Source: Catenulispora sp. GP43 | GTDB lineage: Bacteria > Actinomycetota > Actinomycetes > Streptomycetales > Catenulisporaceae | DNA length: 64,000 bases | Direction: 5' to 3' | NCBI RefSeq assembly: GCF_041260665.1 | Contig: NZ_JBGCCT010000016.1 | Span: 124,001-188,000, forward strand | Shown here: piece after piece, positions 24,719-32,803 of the stretch | Position numbering within the stretch: position 1 is the stretch's first letter | Layout of the letters: the number at the start of each line of letters is the position of its first letter | Notes under the pieces: generated by a model | Databases searched by the model: none | Told to the model about the DNA's origin: nothing | The model's input: only the letters and a program-made list of their open reading frames with translations | Program-made: the position numbers and the translations under genes

Positions 24719-27700
24719 ATGGCCGTCAGTCAACAGGCGCCACCTTTGCGCGCCGGAAATCCACGCACCACGTCGCTCGCGGTGATCCTGGTCGTCGCCC
24801 TCATCAGCGGGCTGATGGTGGCGATCGCCGCGGGGTCCGCCCACGCCGCGCCCTCGCTGTTGTCGCAGGGCAAGACCGCGACCGCCTCGTCGGTTTACAA
24901 CGGCAACGCGGCCTCCAACGCCGTGGACGGCGACACCGGCACCCGCTGGGAGAGCGCGTACAGCGATCCGCAGTGGCTGCAGGTGGACCTCGGCGGGACC
25001 GCGACGATCAGCCAGGTCGTGCTCCAGTGGGAGACCGCCTCGGCCAAGGCGTACCAGATCCAGGTCTCGGCCGACGGCTCGACCTGGACCTCGATCTACT
25101 CCACGACCACCGGCCCCGGCGGCACCGAGACGCTGAACGTCACCGGCACCGGCCGTTACGTCCGCATGTACGGCACCGCCCGCAACACCGGGTACGGCTA
25201 CTCGCTGTGGGAGTTCCAGGTCTATGGCACTTCGGGCACCGGAGGCGGCGGGACCTGCGGCACGCAGAACGCGGCGCTGAACCAGCCCGCCACCGCCTCC
25301 TCGACGGAGAACGCCGGCACGCCGGCCGCCGCCGCGGTCGACGGGAACACCGGGACCCGCTGGTCCAGCGCGTTCAGCGACCCGCAGTGGCTCGACGTGG
25401 ACCTGGGCTCGGCGCTGACCGTCTGCCAGGTCGCCCTGACCTGGGAGACCGCGTACGCCACCGCGTTCCAGATCCAGGTCTCGAACGACAATGCGAACTG
25501 GACGACGATCTACTCCACGACCACCGGGACCGGCGGGAACCAGACTCTGAACGTCTCCGGCACCGGCCGGTACATCCGCATGTACGGCACGGCGCGCGCC
25601 ACGCAGTACGGCTACTCCCTGTGGGAGTTCGGGGTCTACACCGGCGGAAGTGGGGGCGGCCCCACTTCGCCGAGCTCGCCGTCCACCAGCAGTACCGGGG
25701 GCGGGAACGGGAACTGCGGCACCGCCAACGCCGCGCTCGGACACCCGGCCACCGCCTCGTCGATCCAGGACTCCAACCCGGCGTACGACCCCTTCTACGC
25801 CACCGACGGCAGCACCCTGACCCGCTGGTCGAGCGCGTCCTCGGACCCGCAGTGGATCGACGTCGACCTCGGTGGGAGCCTGCCGGTCTGCCAGGTGGTG
25901 CTCCAGTGGGAGAACGCCTACGCCTCCGGGTTCCAGATCCAGGTCTCGAACGACAACACGAACTGGACGCCGATCTACTCCACGACCACCGGGACCGGCG
26001 GGACGCAGACGCTGAACGTGTCGGGTACCGGCCGGTATATCCGCATGTACTCCACGGTCCGTGCCACCGGCTATGGGGTGTCCCTGTGGGAGTTCTCGGT
26101 CTACACGATCGGCAACCAGACCATCACCATCCCGCCGCCTCCGCCGCAGCCCGCGCCGGGGAACTGTCCCTGGCTCAACGAGCCGAACGTGGCCGTCTCG
26201 ACCCGCGTGGCCCAGCTCATGGGCGCCATGACGCAGGACCAGAAGGACGCGATGCTCTACGGCGACGGCTCGAACGTCTACATCGGGCAGATCGCCGCGC
26301 AGCCCGCGCTGTGCATCCCGAGCGTCAATCTGGAGGACGGGCCCAGCGGGGTCGGCGACGGCCTCGGCGGGGTGACGCAGTTCCCCGACGGGGAGACGAA
26401 CGCGGCCACCTTCGACCCGTCCTACGAACACGACTTCGGCGCGGCGGTGGGCCAGGAGTTCGCCGGCAAGGGCGTGAACGTCTCGCTCGGCCCGACGATC
26501 AACCTGGTGCGCGATCCGCGCTGGGGCCGGTCCTACGAGACGTTCGGCGAGGACCCGTACCTGACCGGTGAGATCGTCAGCGCCGACGTGCAGGGGATGC
26601 AGAGCCAGGGCGTGATGGCCGAGGTCAAGCACGCGGCCGCGTACAACATCGAGCAGCCCTCCGCGCCCGGCAACGAGATCATCGACACCCGCACGCTGCA
26701 GGAGATGTACCTGCCGGGCTTCCAGACCGCCATCGAGAAGGGCGGCGCGGCGGCGCTGATGTGCGGGTACAGCATGGTGAACGGCAACTACTCGTGCCAG
26801 AACCCGGCGATCGAGAACACCCCGATGTACCAGCAGGCCGGGTTCCAGGGCTTCATCACCTCGGACTGGGGCGGGATCCACTCCACCGTGCCGTCGGCCA
26901 ACGCCGGGGAGACGGTCGAGATGCCCTTCGGCGGCTTCTTCGCGGCCTCGCTGGAGCAGGCGGTCGCGGCCGGCCAGGTCACCCAGGCCACGTTCGACAC
27001 CATGGTGTCGCGGGTGCTGACGCAGATGTTCCGCTTCGGCATGTTCGACAAGGCGCCGAGCGGTTCGACGACCGCCATCGTCGCCACGCCGGCGCACCGC
27101 GCGGTCGCCCTGCAGGGTGACGAGGAAGGCTCGGTGCTGCTGAAGAACAACGGTGTCCTGCCGTTGGACCCGAAGGGCAGCGAGTCGGTGGCGGTCATCG
27201 GCACCAACGCCGGGGCCGGCGTGATCACCGGTGGCGGCGGCAGCGGGAGCGCGACCAGCACGGGTACCTACAACCCGCTGTACGGGATCCAGCAGCGGAC
27301 CGCCGGGACGAACGTCAAGGTCGCCTACGACGACGGGACGAACCAGGCCTCCGCGGTCGCGCTGGCGCAGTCCTCGAACGTGGCGATCGTCTTCGCCGAC
27401 GACAACTACGGGCACGAGGAGTCCGACACCACCACGCTGAACCTGCCGGACAACCAGGACGCGCTGATCTCGGCGGTCGCCGCGGCCAACCCGCACACGA
27501 TCGTCGTGCTCAGCGACAACTCGGCGATCATGATGCCCTGGCTGAACCAGGTGGCGGGCGTGTTCGAGACGTTCTACCAGGGGCAGGAGTTCGGGCAGTC
27601 GATCGCGGCGCTGCTGTTCGGGGACGTGAACCCCTCCGGGCACCTGCCGATCACCTTCCCGACCTCGCTGACCCAGGTACCGGCCGGCACGACGGCGCAG

Positions 27701-28189
27701 TGGCCGGGGGTCAACGGGACGGTGCAGTACTCCGAGGGGCTCGACGTCGGGTACCGGTGGTACGACCAGAACAACGTCGCGCCGCTGTTCCCGTTCGGCT
27801 TCGGGCTGTCGTACACGACGTTCTCCTTCAGCAACCTGCAGATCGGGGCGCTGAACAACGGCCAGGCGACGGTGACCGCGACGGTCACGAACACCGGAAG
27901 CCGCGCCGGGACGGAGGTGGCGCAGCTGTACGTCGGCGACCCGGCTTCGGCCGGCGAGCCGCCGCACCAGCTGAAGGGATTCCAGCGGATCACGCTGAAC
28001 CCCGGCGCATCGGGGACGGCGACGTTCACGGTGTCGGCGCACGATCTGGCGCACTGGGACACGACGTCGAGCACCTGGATCGCGTCGGCCGGCACGTACC
28101 AGATCCTGGTCGGGGACGGCTCGCGGAGCCTGCCGCTGACCGGGAACCTGAACAACCCGGCGACCGTCACGGCGAACGCCATGGACTGA
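24719..28189 (+). CDS. Secreted GH3 glycoside hydrolase with three F5/8-type domains
   Basis: An 1156-residue exported enzyme. The signal peptide ends at AHA-AP near residue 42. Three F5/8-type carbohydrate-binding domains lie at about 44-170, 182-308 and 337-460, separated by Gly/Ser/Pro linkers. The GH3 catalytic module follows: RWGRSYETFGEDPYLTGE, VKHAAAYN and FITSDWGG with the nucleophile Asp. The second GH3 domain (EEGSVLLKNNGVLPL) and a fibronectin-like C-terminal domain (FPFGFGLSYTTF; GTEVAQLYVGD) end the protein. Family role: exo-acting beta-glucosidase or xylosidase outside the cell. Probably LacI-controlled with the preceding gene. A hairpin after the stop suggests termination. Exact sugar not predictable. 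Confidence 0.9.
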   Translation: MAVSQQAPPLRAGNPRTTSLAVILVVALISGLMVAIAAGSAHAAPSLLSQGKTATASSVYNGNAASNAVDGDTGTRWESAYSDPQWLQVDLGGTATISQVVLQWETASAKAYQIQVSADGSTWTSIYSTTTGPGGTETLNVTGTGRYVRMYGTARNTGYGYSLWEFQVYGTSGTGGGGTCGTQNAALNQPATASSTENAGTPAAAAVDGNTGTRWSSAFSDPQWLDVDLGSALTVCQVALTWETAYATAFQIQVSNDNANWTTIYSTTTGTGGNQTLNVSGTGRYIRMYGTARATQYGYSLWEFGVYTGGSGGGPTSPSSPSTSSTGGGNGNCGTANAALGHPATASSIQDSNPAYDPFYATDGSTLTRWSSASSDPQWIDVDLGGSLPVCQVVLQWENAYASGFQIQVSNDNTNWTPIYSTTTGTGGTQTLNVSGTGRYIRMYSTVRATGYGVSLWEFSVYTIGNQTITIPPPPPQPAPGNCPWLNEPNVAVSTRVAQLMGAMTQDQKDAMLYGDGSNVYIGQIAAQPALCIPSVNLEDGPSGVGDGLGGVTQFPDGETNAATFDPSYEHDFGAAVGQEFAGKGVNVSLGPTINLVRDPRWGRSYETFGEDPYLTGEIVSADVQGMQSQGVMAEVKHAAAYNIEQPSAPGNEIIDTRTLQEMYLPGFQTAIEKGGAAALMCGYSMVNGNYSCQNPAIENTPMYQQAGFQGFITSDWGGIHSTVPSANAGETVEMPFGGFFAASLEQAVAAGQVTQATFDTMVSRVLTQMFRFGMFDKAPSGSTTAIVATPAHRAVALQGDEEGSVLLKNNGVLPLDPKGSESVAVIGTNAGAGVITGGGGSGSATSTGTYNPLYGIQQRTAGTNVKVAYDDGTNQASAVALAQSSNVAIVFADDNYGHEESDTTTLNLPDNQDALISAVAAANPHTIVVLSDNSAIMMPWLNQVAGVFETFYQGQEFGQSIAALLFGDVNPSGHLPITFPTSLTQVPAGTTAQWPGVNGTVQYSEGLDVGYRWYDQNNVAPLFPFGFGLSYTTFSFSNLQIGALNNGQATVTATVTNTGSRAGTEVAQLYVGDPASAGEPPHQLKGFQRITLNPGASGTATFTVSAHDLAHWDTTSSTWIASAGTYQILVGDGSRSLPLTGNLNNPATVTANAMD

Positions 28190-28214
28190 TGGCTCACTGC
28201 TCGGACGAGGCGGT

Positions 28215-28244
28215 CCGTGCCAGTGGGGAAACCCATTGGCACGG
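28215..28244 (+). terminator. Hairpin terminator after the GH3 gene
   Basis: A 13-bp stem with one G-T wobble (28215-28227 with 28232-28244) around a GAAA tetraloop, 26 bp after the GH3 stop. No clear U-tract, as is common in high-GC actinobacteria. Confidence 0.65.
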
Positions 28245-28320
28245 CCCGCTTCGCCGTGCTTTCGACTTCCTTACGGATGCGCCACGGCACCGGTGCCGTC
28301 AGGCGGACCTCAGTTTTCCC

Positions 28321-30045
28321 ATGCACGATGATGACGTGCTCACTCTGGTTCTGATCGGCCTCGTCGGCGGCCTCATCACCGGCATCTCGCCATGCGTGCT
28401 GCCGATGCTGCCCGTTTTGTTCTTCACCGGCGGTGCCGCCGGTCGTGCGGGAGAAGCGGAATCGCCTTCGCCGCGGCGCGGCAGCCGGCGTCCGTATCTG
28501 ATCGTGGCCGGGCTCGTCCTGAGCTTCAGCGTCTTCACGCTCCTGGGCACTCTGGTGCTGAGCGCCCTGCCGCTGCCCAAGGACATCATCCGGTGGGCCG
28601 GTCTGGTCGTGTTGGTACTGCTGGGCATCGCCATGATGAACCAGCGCGTGGAGGATCTGCTGGAGCGGCCGTTCTCGCGCATCCCGCAGCGCCGCGTGAC
28701 CGATGAGCACGGCGGCTTCGTGCTCGGGCTGGCGCTCGGGGCCGTGTACGTGCCCTGCGCGGGGCCGGTGCTGGCGGCCATCACCGTCGCCGGTGCCTCG
28801 GGGCGGATCGGGGTCGGGACGGTCGCGCTCACCGTCGCGTTCGCGGTCGGCACCGCGATTCCGCTGCTGGCCTTCGCGCTGGCCGGGCGGCGCGTGGCCG
28901 AGCGGGTTCGGGCCTTCCGCAACCGGCAGCGGGGGGTGCGCATCACGGCGGGCGTCGTCGTCATCGCGCTGGCTGTGGCGCTGACGTTCAACGTCACCGA
29001 CGCCCTGCAGCGCGCCGTGCCCGACTACACCTCGAACCTGAACGCCGCGCTGGACAAGTCAGGAGCCTCACACGCGCTGGCCCCGGCCGGGCCCCAGGCC
29101 CTCGCGAAGTGTGCGCAGTCGGAGATGAGCGCGTTGGGAGACTGCGGCAAGACGCCGGCGATCACTGGCGTCCAGCAGTGGTTCAACACTCAGGGCAACG
29201 CCGCGCTCACTCCGGCCGAGCTACAGGGCAAGGTGGTCCTGGTCGACTTCTGGGCCTACTCGTGCATCAACTGCCAGCGCGCCATCAAGCACGTGCAGGC
29301 CTGGTACACCGACTACGCCGCCGACGGCCTGGTGGTGATCGGCGTGCAGACCCCCGAGTACACCTTCGAGGCCGACCCCGGCGACGTCGCGGCCGGCGCG
29401 AAGCGCCTGGGCATCACGTATCCGGTCGCCCTGGACAGCAAGTACACGACCTGGAACGCCTTCGGCAACGAATCCTGGCCCGCCGACTACCTCATCGACT
29501 CCACCGGCGAGGTCCGCTTCGCCTCGATCGGCGAGGGCGCCTACTCGAACACCGAATCGCTGATCCGCAAGCTTCTCACCGCCGCCCACCCCGCCGGACT
29601 CACACTCCCGCCGCCCACCGACGTCCCCGACACGACTCCCACGGACCAGAGCCAGACCCCCGAGACCTACCTGGGTGCCGAGCGCGCGAACAACTTCGCA
29701 CCGGGGAAGTCCGGGACCTTCCAATCCGGAACGCAGACCTTCGCCTACCCGGCCGACCTCCCCGACGACGCCTTCGCCCTGACCGGCACCTGGACCGTGG
29801 CCGCGCAGTCCCTGGCATCCGGCCAGAACGCCGGCATCCGCCTGAACTTCAACGCCGCAAAGGTCTACCTCGACATCGGCGGCACCGGCACGATCACCGC
29901 CACGGTCGACGGGAAGAGTACGAGCTATCCGGTGTCCGGCGCTCCGGACATTTACACCGTCGTAGATCGAAGCGACTCGGAACGCGGCACTGTGACGATT
30001 ACGCTCTCACCTGGGCTGAGTGCCTACTCGTTCACGTTCGGCTAG
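28321..30045 (+). CDS. dipZ: DipZ-like CcdA/TlpA fusion
   Basis: A 574-residue membrane thiol-redox protein. The N-terminal CcdA/DsbD transmembrane module carries the two redox cysteines in GISPCVLP and VYVPCAGP with six hydrophobic segments. An extracytoplasmic thioredoxin-like TlpA domain has CINC (Cys315, Cys318) in FWAYSCINCQRAIKHV. The C-terminal 150 residues form a beta-rich domain ending LSAYSFTFG, the arrangement of Mycobacterium DipZ. Role: moves reducing power from cytosolic thioredoxin to secreted proteins. ATG 28321 starts the first membrane segment. It stands alone between the GH3 terminator and the CWB2 gene, and may support disulfide handling of secreted proteins nearby. Confidence 0.88.
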   Translation: MHDDDVLTLVLIGLVGGLITGISPCVLPMLPVLFFTGGAAGRAGEAESPSPRRGSRRPYLIVAGLVLSFSVFTLLGTLVLSALPLPKDIIRWAGLVVLVLLGIAMMNQRVEDLLERPFSRIPQRRVTDEHGGFVLGLALGAVYVPCAGPVLAAITVAGASGRIGVGTVALTVAFAVGTAIPLLAFALAGRRVAERVRAFRNRQRGVRITAGVVVIALAVALTFNVTDALQRAVPDYTSNLNAALDKSGASHALAPAGPQALAKCAQSEMSALGDCGKTPAITGVQQWFNTQGNAALTPAELQGKVVLVDFWAYSCINCQRAIKHVQAWYTDYAADGLVVIGVQTPEYTFEADPGDVAAGAKRLGITYPVALDSKYTTWNAFGNESWPADYLIDSTGEVRFASIGEGAYSNTESLIRKLLTAAHPAGLTLPPPTDVPDTTPTDQSQTPETYLGAERANNFAPGKSGTFQSGTQTFAYPADLPDDAFALTGTWTVAAQSLASGQNAGIRLNFNAAKVYLDIGGTGTITATVDGKSTSYPVSGAPDIYTVVDRSDSERGTVTITLSPGLSAYSFTFG

Positions 30046-30056
30046 CACGGAGACAA

Positions 30057-30104
30057 CCCGGGTCGGGCCCGATATGATCAACCACTTTTGCGGCCCGACT
30101 CGGG
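30057..30104 (+). promoter_or_regulatory. Leader hairpin with a -10-like element in its loop
   Basis: A 13-bp stem (30057-30069 with 30092-30104, one G-T wobble) encloses a 22-nt loop containing TATGAT (30073-30078). It follows the dipZ stop by 11 bp and abuts the ribosome-binding site (GGGGGG) of the CWB2 gene. It could terminate dipZ transcription while the loop sequence acts as the -10 of the next gene. Confidence 0.5.
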
Positions 30105-30114
30105 GGGATCCACT

Positions 30115-32787
30115 ATGCGGAATCGGCACGTAAGCCTGGCGGCGGCGGCCGTCCTGTCCACCTTCGGTGGCGCGATCCTCGCGATCCCGGCTGCGCGTGC
30201 CGATGACGCTCCCGCGACTCTGTATGTCGATGCCGACACCGCGGCCTGCAACGACGGCAACTCCGGCCTCGTTCAGGCGGCGCCGCTGTGCAGCGTGCAC
30301 GCTGCCATGGCGTCCTCGCTCCTGGTTCCCGGCGGGACCGTCGTCGTCTCGGGGGACAAGATCGGCGCGGTGGACGTCACCCGCTCCGGGACCCCGGGTC
30401 TGCCGATCACCATCAAAAGCGGGGGCTCGGGCTCCTGGGTCACCGTCACCGGTCAGCACGATGTGGAGATCGACGGCGCGACGGCCATGCCCTCCGGCCA
30501 GCCGCTGGGCGGCGACGAGATCCACGTCGTGGACTCCCAGCGGATCGTTCTGCACCAGGACGGAGGCCGTTGCTGCGGGGTCGGGGCGATCCACCTCACC
30601 GGCACGTCCGACTCGGTCGTCGACGGCGTCAGCGCGAGCTATGCCCATCAGCAGGTCGTCATCGACGGCGGCAGCACCCGCGACGTCGTGGAGAACCTGG
30701 CCACCGACGAGCAGAGCGACGTCGCCGAGGTGACGATCACCGACAGCCCGGACAACTCGGTGCTGAACAACACGTTCTTCGCCAGTACCCAGACACCGGT
30801 CGTGATCTCCGGGACCTCGACCGGGACCGTCGTGGAGAACAACATCCTCTCCGGAACCGGCGATTCGGCCGACCATCCTGAGACGGTGCCGGCGGTGAGC
30901 GTCGACGCCGCCGCGACCACCGGAACCCGCATCGGCTACAACATCTTCGACTCCGCCGGGCTGAACGGCCCGGCCGTGTCGTGGGCGGGAACGGCGTACC
31001 CGAGCGGGGCGGCGTTCGACGCCAGTCCGGCGGGCACCGTGGGCCACGACAAGGACGGCGATCCGCAACTGTCGCTGAACGGGTTCGGCTGGCCGCACGA
31101 CCTCCACCTCAAGCTGGGTTCGCCGGCGATCGACGCCGGCGACGGCTCGGTCGCCCCGGCGCACGACAACGACGGACTGGCGCGCATCGATGATCCGCGC
31201 GTGACCGACACCGGCGGCGGTTCGCCGACCTTCACGGACATCGGGGCCTACGAGTACCACACGCAGCCCTTCGCGCTGAGTATCTCGGGAAGCGGCGGCC
31301 TGAGCCCGTCGAACTACCGGACCGTCACGGTCAAGGCACAGACCTCCGGCGGCTGGTATCCGGACACGCCGACCTCCGTCGACGTCAGCATCGACGGCGG
31401 CCCGGCGAAGCAGGTGAACGGAGTGGGAGGCGGCAGCTACACCGTCTCGCTCCCCGAAGGCCTGCACACGCTGAGCGCGAGCGCGACCGACGCCGGCGGC
31501 GCCACGGCGACGTCCACCTCGCAGGTGTTCGTGCGGCCGACGGTCTTCACGCCCCTGCTGTCCGTGACCCCTGTGCCCAACGGTGGCGGCCTGGTCGACA
31601 TCGAGCTCGGTGGCGTGAGCCCTACCAGCGACTTCAGCCTCTCCATGGGGGACGGGAGGGCTCCGGTCACCGGAGTCGGGCTGCCCTACACCACCAACGG
31701 CTTCAACTGGCAGGGCCAGTATCAGTACCAGAAATCGGGCACCTACCACCTGACCCTGAACGCCACCGACGCCAACGGCTGGTCGGGAACCGCGCGCGCG
31801 GACATCACCGTGACCGTGGCGCCGCCCGTGGTCCCGCCGGCCCAGCCGGTCGTCACGGTCCACCGCGTCGCGGGCTCCGACCGCTACTCGACCGCCGTCG
31901 CCGTGTCGCAGGCGCAGTGGTCCGCCGGGTCCGCCGGCGCCGTGGTCCTGGCCAGCGGGCTGGGTTTCCCGGACGCGCTGGCCGGCGTTCCGCTCGCCGC
32001 GCACGTCCACGGCCCCTTGCTGCTGACCGACCCGCACAAGCTCGACGCGGCCACCCTGGCCGAGATCAACCGTGTGTTCGGCAGCGGAGGCAAGACGATC
32101 TACGTCCTCGGCGGCACGTCCGCGGTCTCCGACGCGGTACTCGCGCAGCTGCCGTCCACGGTGCACGTCGAGCGCATCGGCGGCGTCGACCGCTTCGACA
32201 CCGCCCGCCGCATCGCCGCCCACATCGGGTCGGCGGCGGACATCGTCGTGGCCGACGGCGCGAGCTTCCCCGACGCGCTGACCGCCGGTCCGCTCGCGGC
32301 GAAGGAACACACTGCGATCGTCCTGTCGAACGGTCCGGTCCTCGACCCGCAGACAGCGGCGCTCGTAGCCGGGCACAAGTCCGTCACCGCGGTCGGCGGC
32401 CCGGCCGCGACCGCAGTGCGGGCGGACGCGAACCTGGCGCACATCCCCCTCACCGACCTGCACGGCGCGGACCGCTACGCGACCTCGCATCTGGTCTTCG
32501 ACGCCATCAACGCCAACTACGCGCCCAAGCAGATGGGCGTGGCCAGCGGCACCAGCTTCCCGGACGCCCTCACCGGCGGCGCCTTCATGGCCAACGCCAG
32601 CCAGCCCCTGGTCTTGGCGGACCCGCGCCTGGCCGACGGTTCGCCCTGGCTCATGTCCGATCTGCGCGACGAGGTCGAAGAGGTGTACGGCGACGCCGGG
32701 CATATCTCGGTGTTCGGCGGCCCGGGCGCGGTCGACGAGCGGATCGTCAAGGACATGGTCCTGTGGACGCAGGGCCGGGAGGAGTAG
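30115..32787 (+). CDS. Secreted beta-helix protein with three CWB2 wall-binding repeats
   Basis: An 890-residue exported protein. The signal peptide is followed by AARAD (about residue 30). Residues 35-380 look like a parallel beta-helix (SGSWVTVTGQHDVEIDGATA; repeated VVENN/VLNNTFF turns). Two Ig/PKD-like domains follow. The last 300 residues contain three cell-wall-binding type 2 repeats, each starting like RVAGSDRYSTA (about 583), RIGGVDRFDTA (about 685) and LHGADRYATS (about 785), with FPDAL signatures. CWB2 triplets anchor proteins to anionic wall polymers. The helix suggests glycan binding or cleavage at the wall, unproven. ATG 30115 has GGGGGGAT upstream. Confidence 0.85.
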   Translation: MRNRHVSLAAAAVLSTFGGAILAIPAARADDAPATLYVDADTAACNDGNSGLVQAAPLCSVHAAMASSLLVPGGTVVVSGDKIGAVDVTRSGTPGLPITIKSGGSGSWVTVTGQHDVEIDGATAMPSGQPLGGDEIHVVDSQRIVLHQDGGRCCGVGAIHLTGTSDSVVDGVSASYAHQQVVIDGGSTRDVVENLATDEQSDVAEVTITDSPDNSVLNNTFFASTQTPVVISGTSTGTVVENNILSGTGDSADHPETVPAVSVDAAATTGTRIGYNIFDSAGLNGPAVSWAGTAYPSGAAFDASPAGTVGHDKDGDPQLSLNGFGWPHDLHLKLGSPAIDAGDGSVAPAHDNDGLARIDDPRVTDTGGGSPTFTDIGAYEYHTQPFALSISGSGGLSPSNYRTVTVKAQTSGGWYPDTPTSVDVSIDGGPAKQVNGVGGGSYTVSLPEGLHTLSASATDAGGATATSTSQVFVRPTVFTPLLSVTPVPNGGGLVDIELGGVSPTSDFSLSMGDGRAPVTGVGLPYTTNGFNWQGQYQYQKSGTYHLTLNATDANGWSGTARADITVTVAPPVVPPAQPVVTVHRVAGSDRYSTAVAVSQAQWSAGSAGAVVLASGLGFPDALAGVPLAAHVHGPLLLTDPHKLDAATLAEINRVFGSGGKTIYVLGGTSAVSDAVLAQLPSTVHVERIGGVDRFDTARRIAAHIGSAADIVVADGASFPDALTAGPLAAKEHTAIVLSNGPVLDPQTAALVAGHKSVTAVGGPAATAVRADANLAHIPLTDLHGADRYATSHLVFDAINANYAPKQMGVASGTSFPDALTGGAFMANASQPLVLADPRLADGSPWLMSDLRDEVEEVYGDAGHISVFGGPGAVDERIVKDMVLWTQGREE

Positions 32788-32803
32788 CCGGCCCTCGTTC
32801 AGG

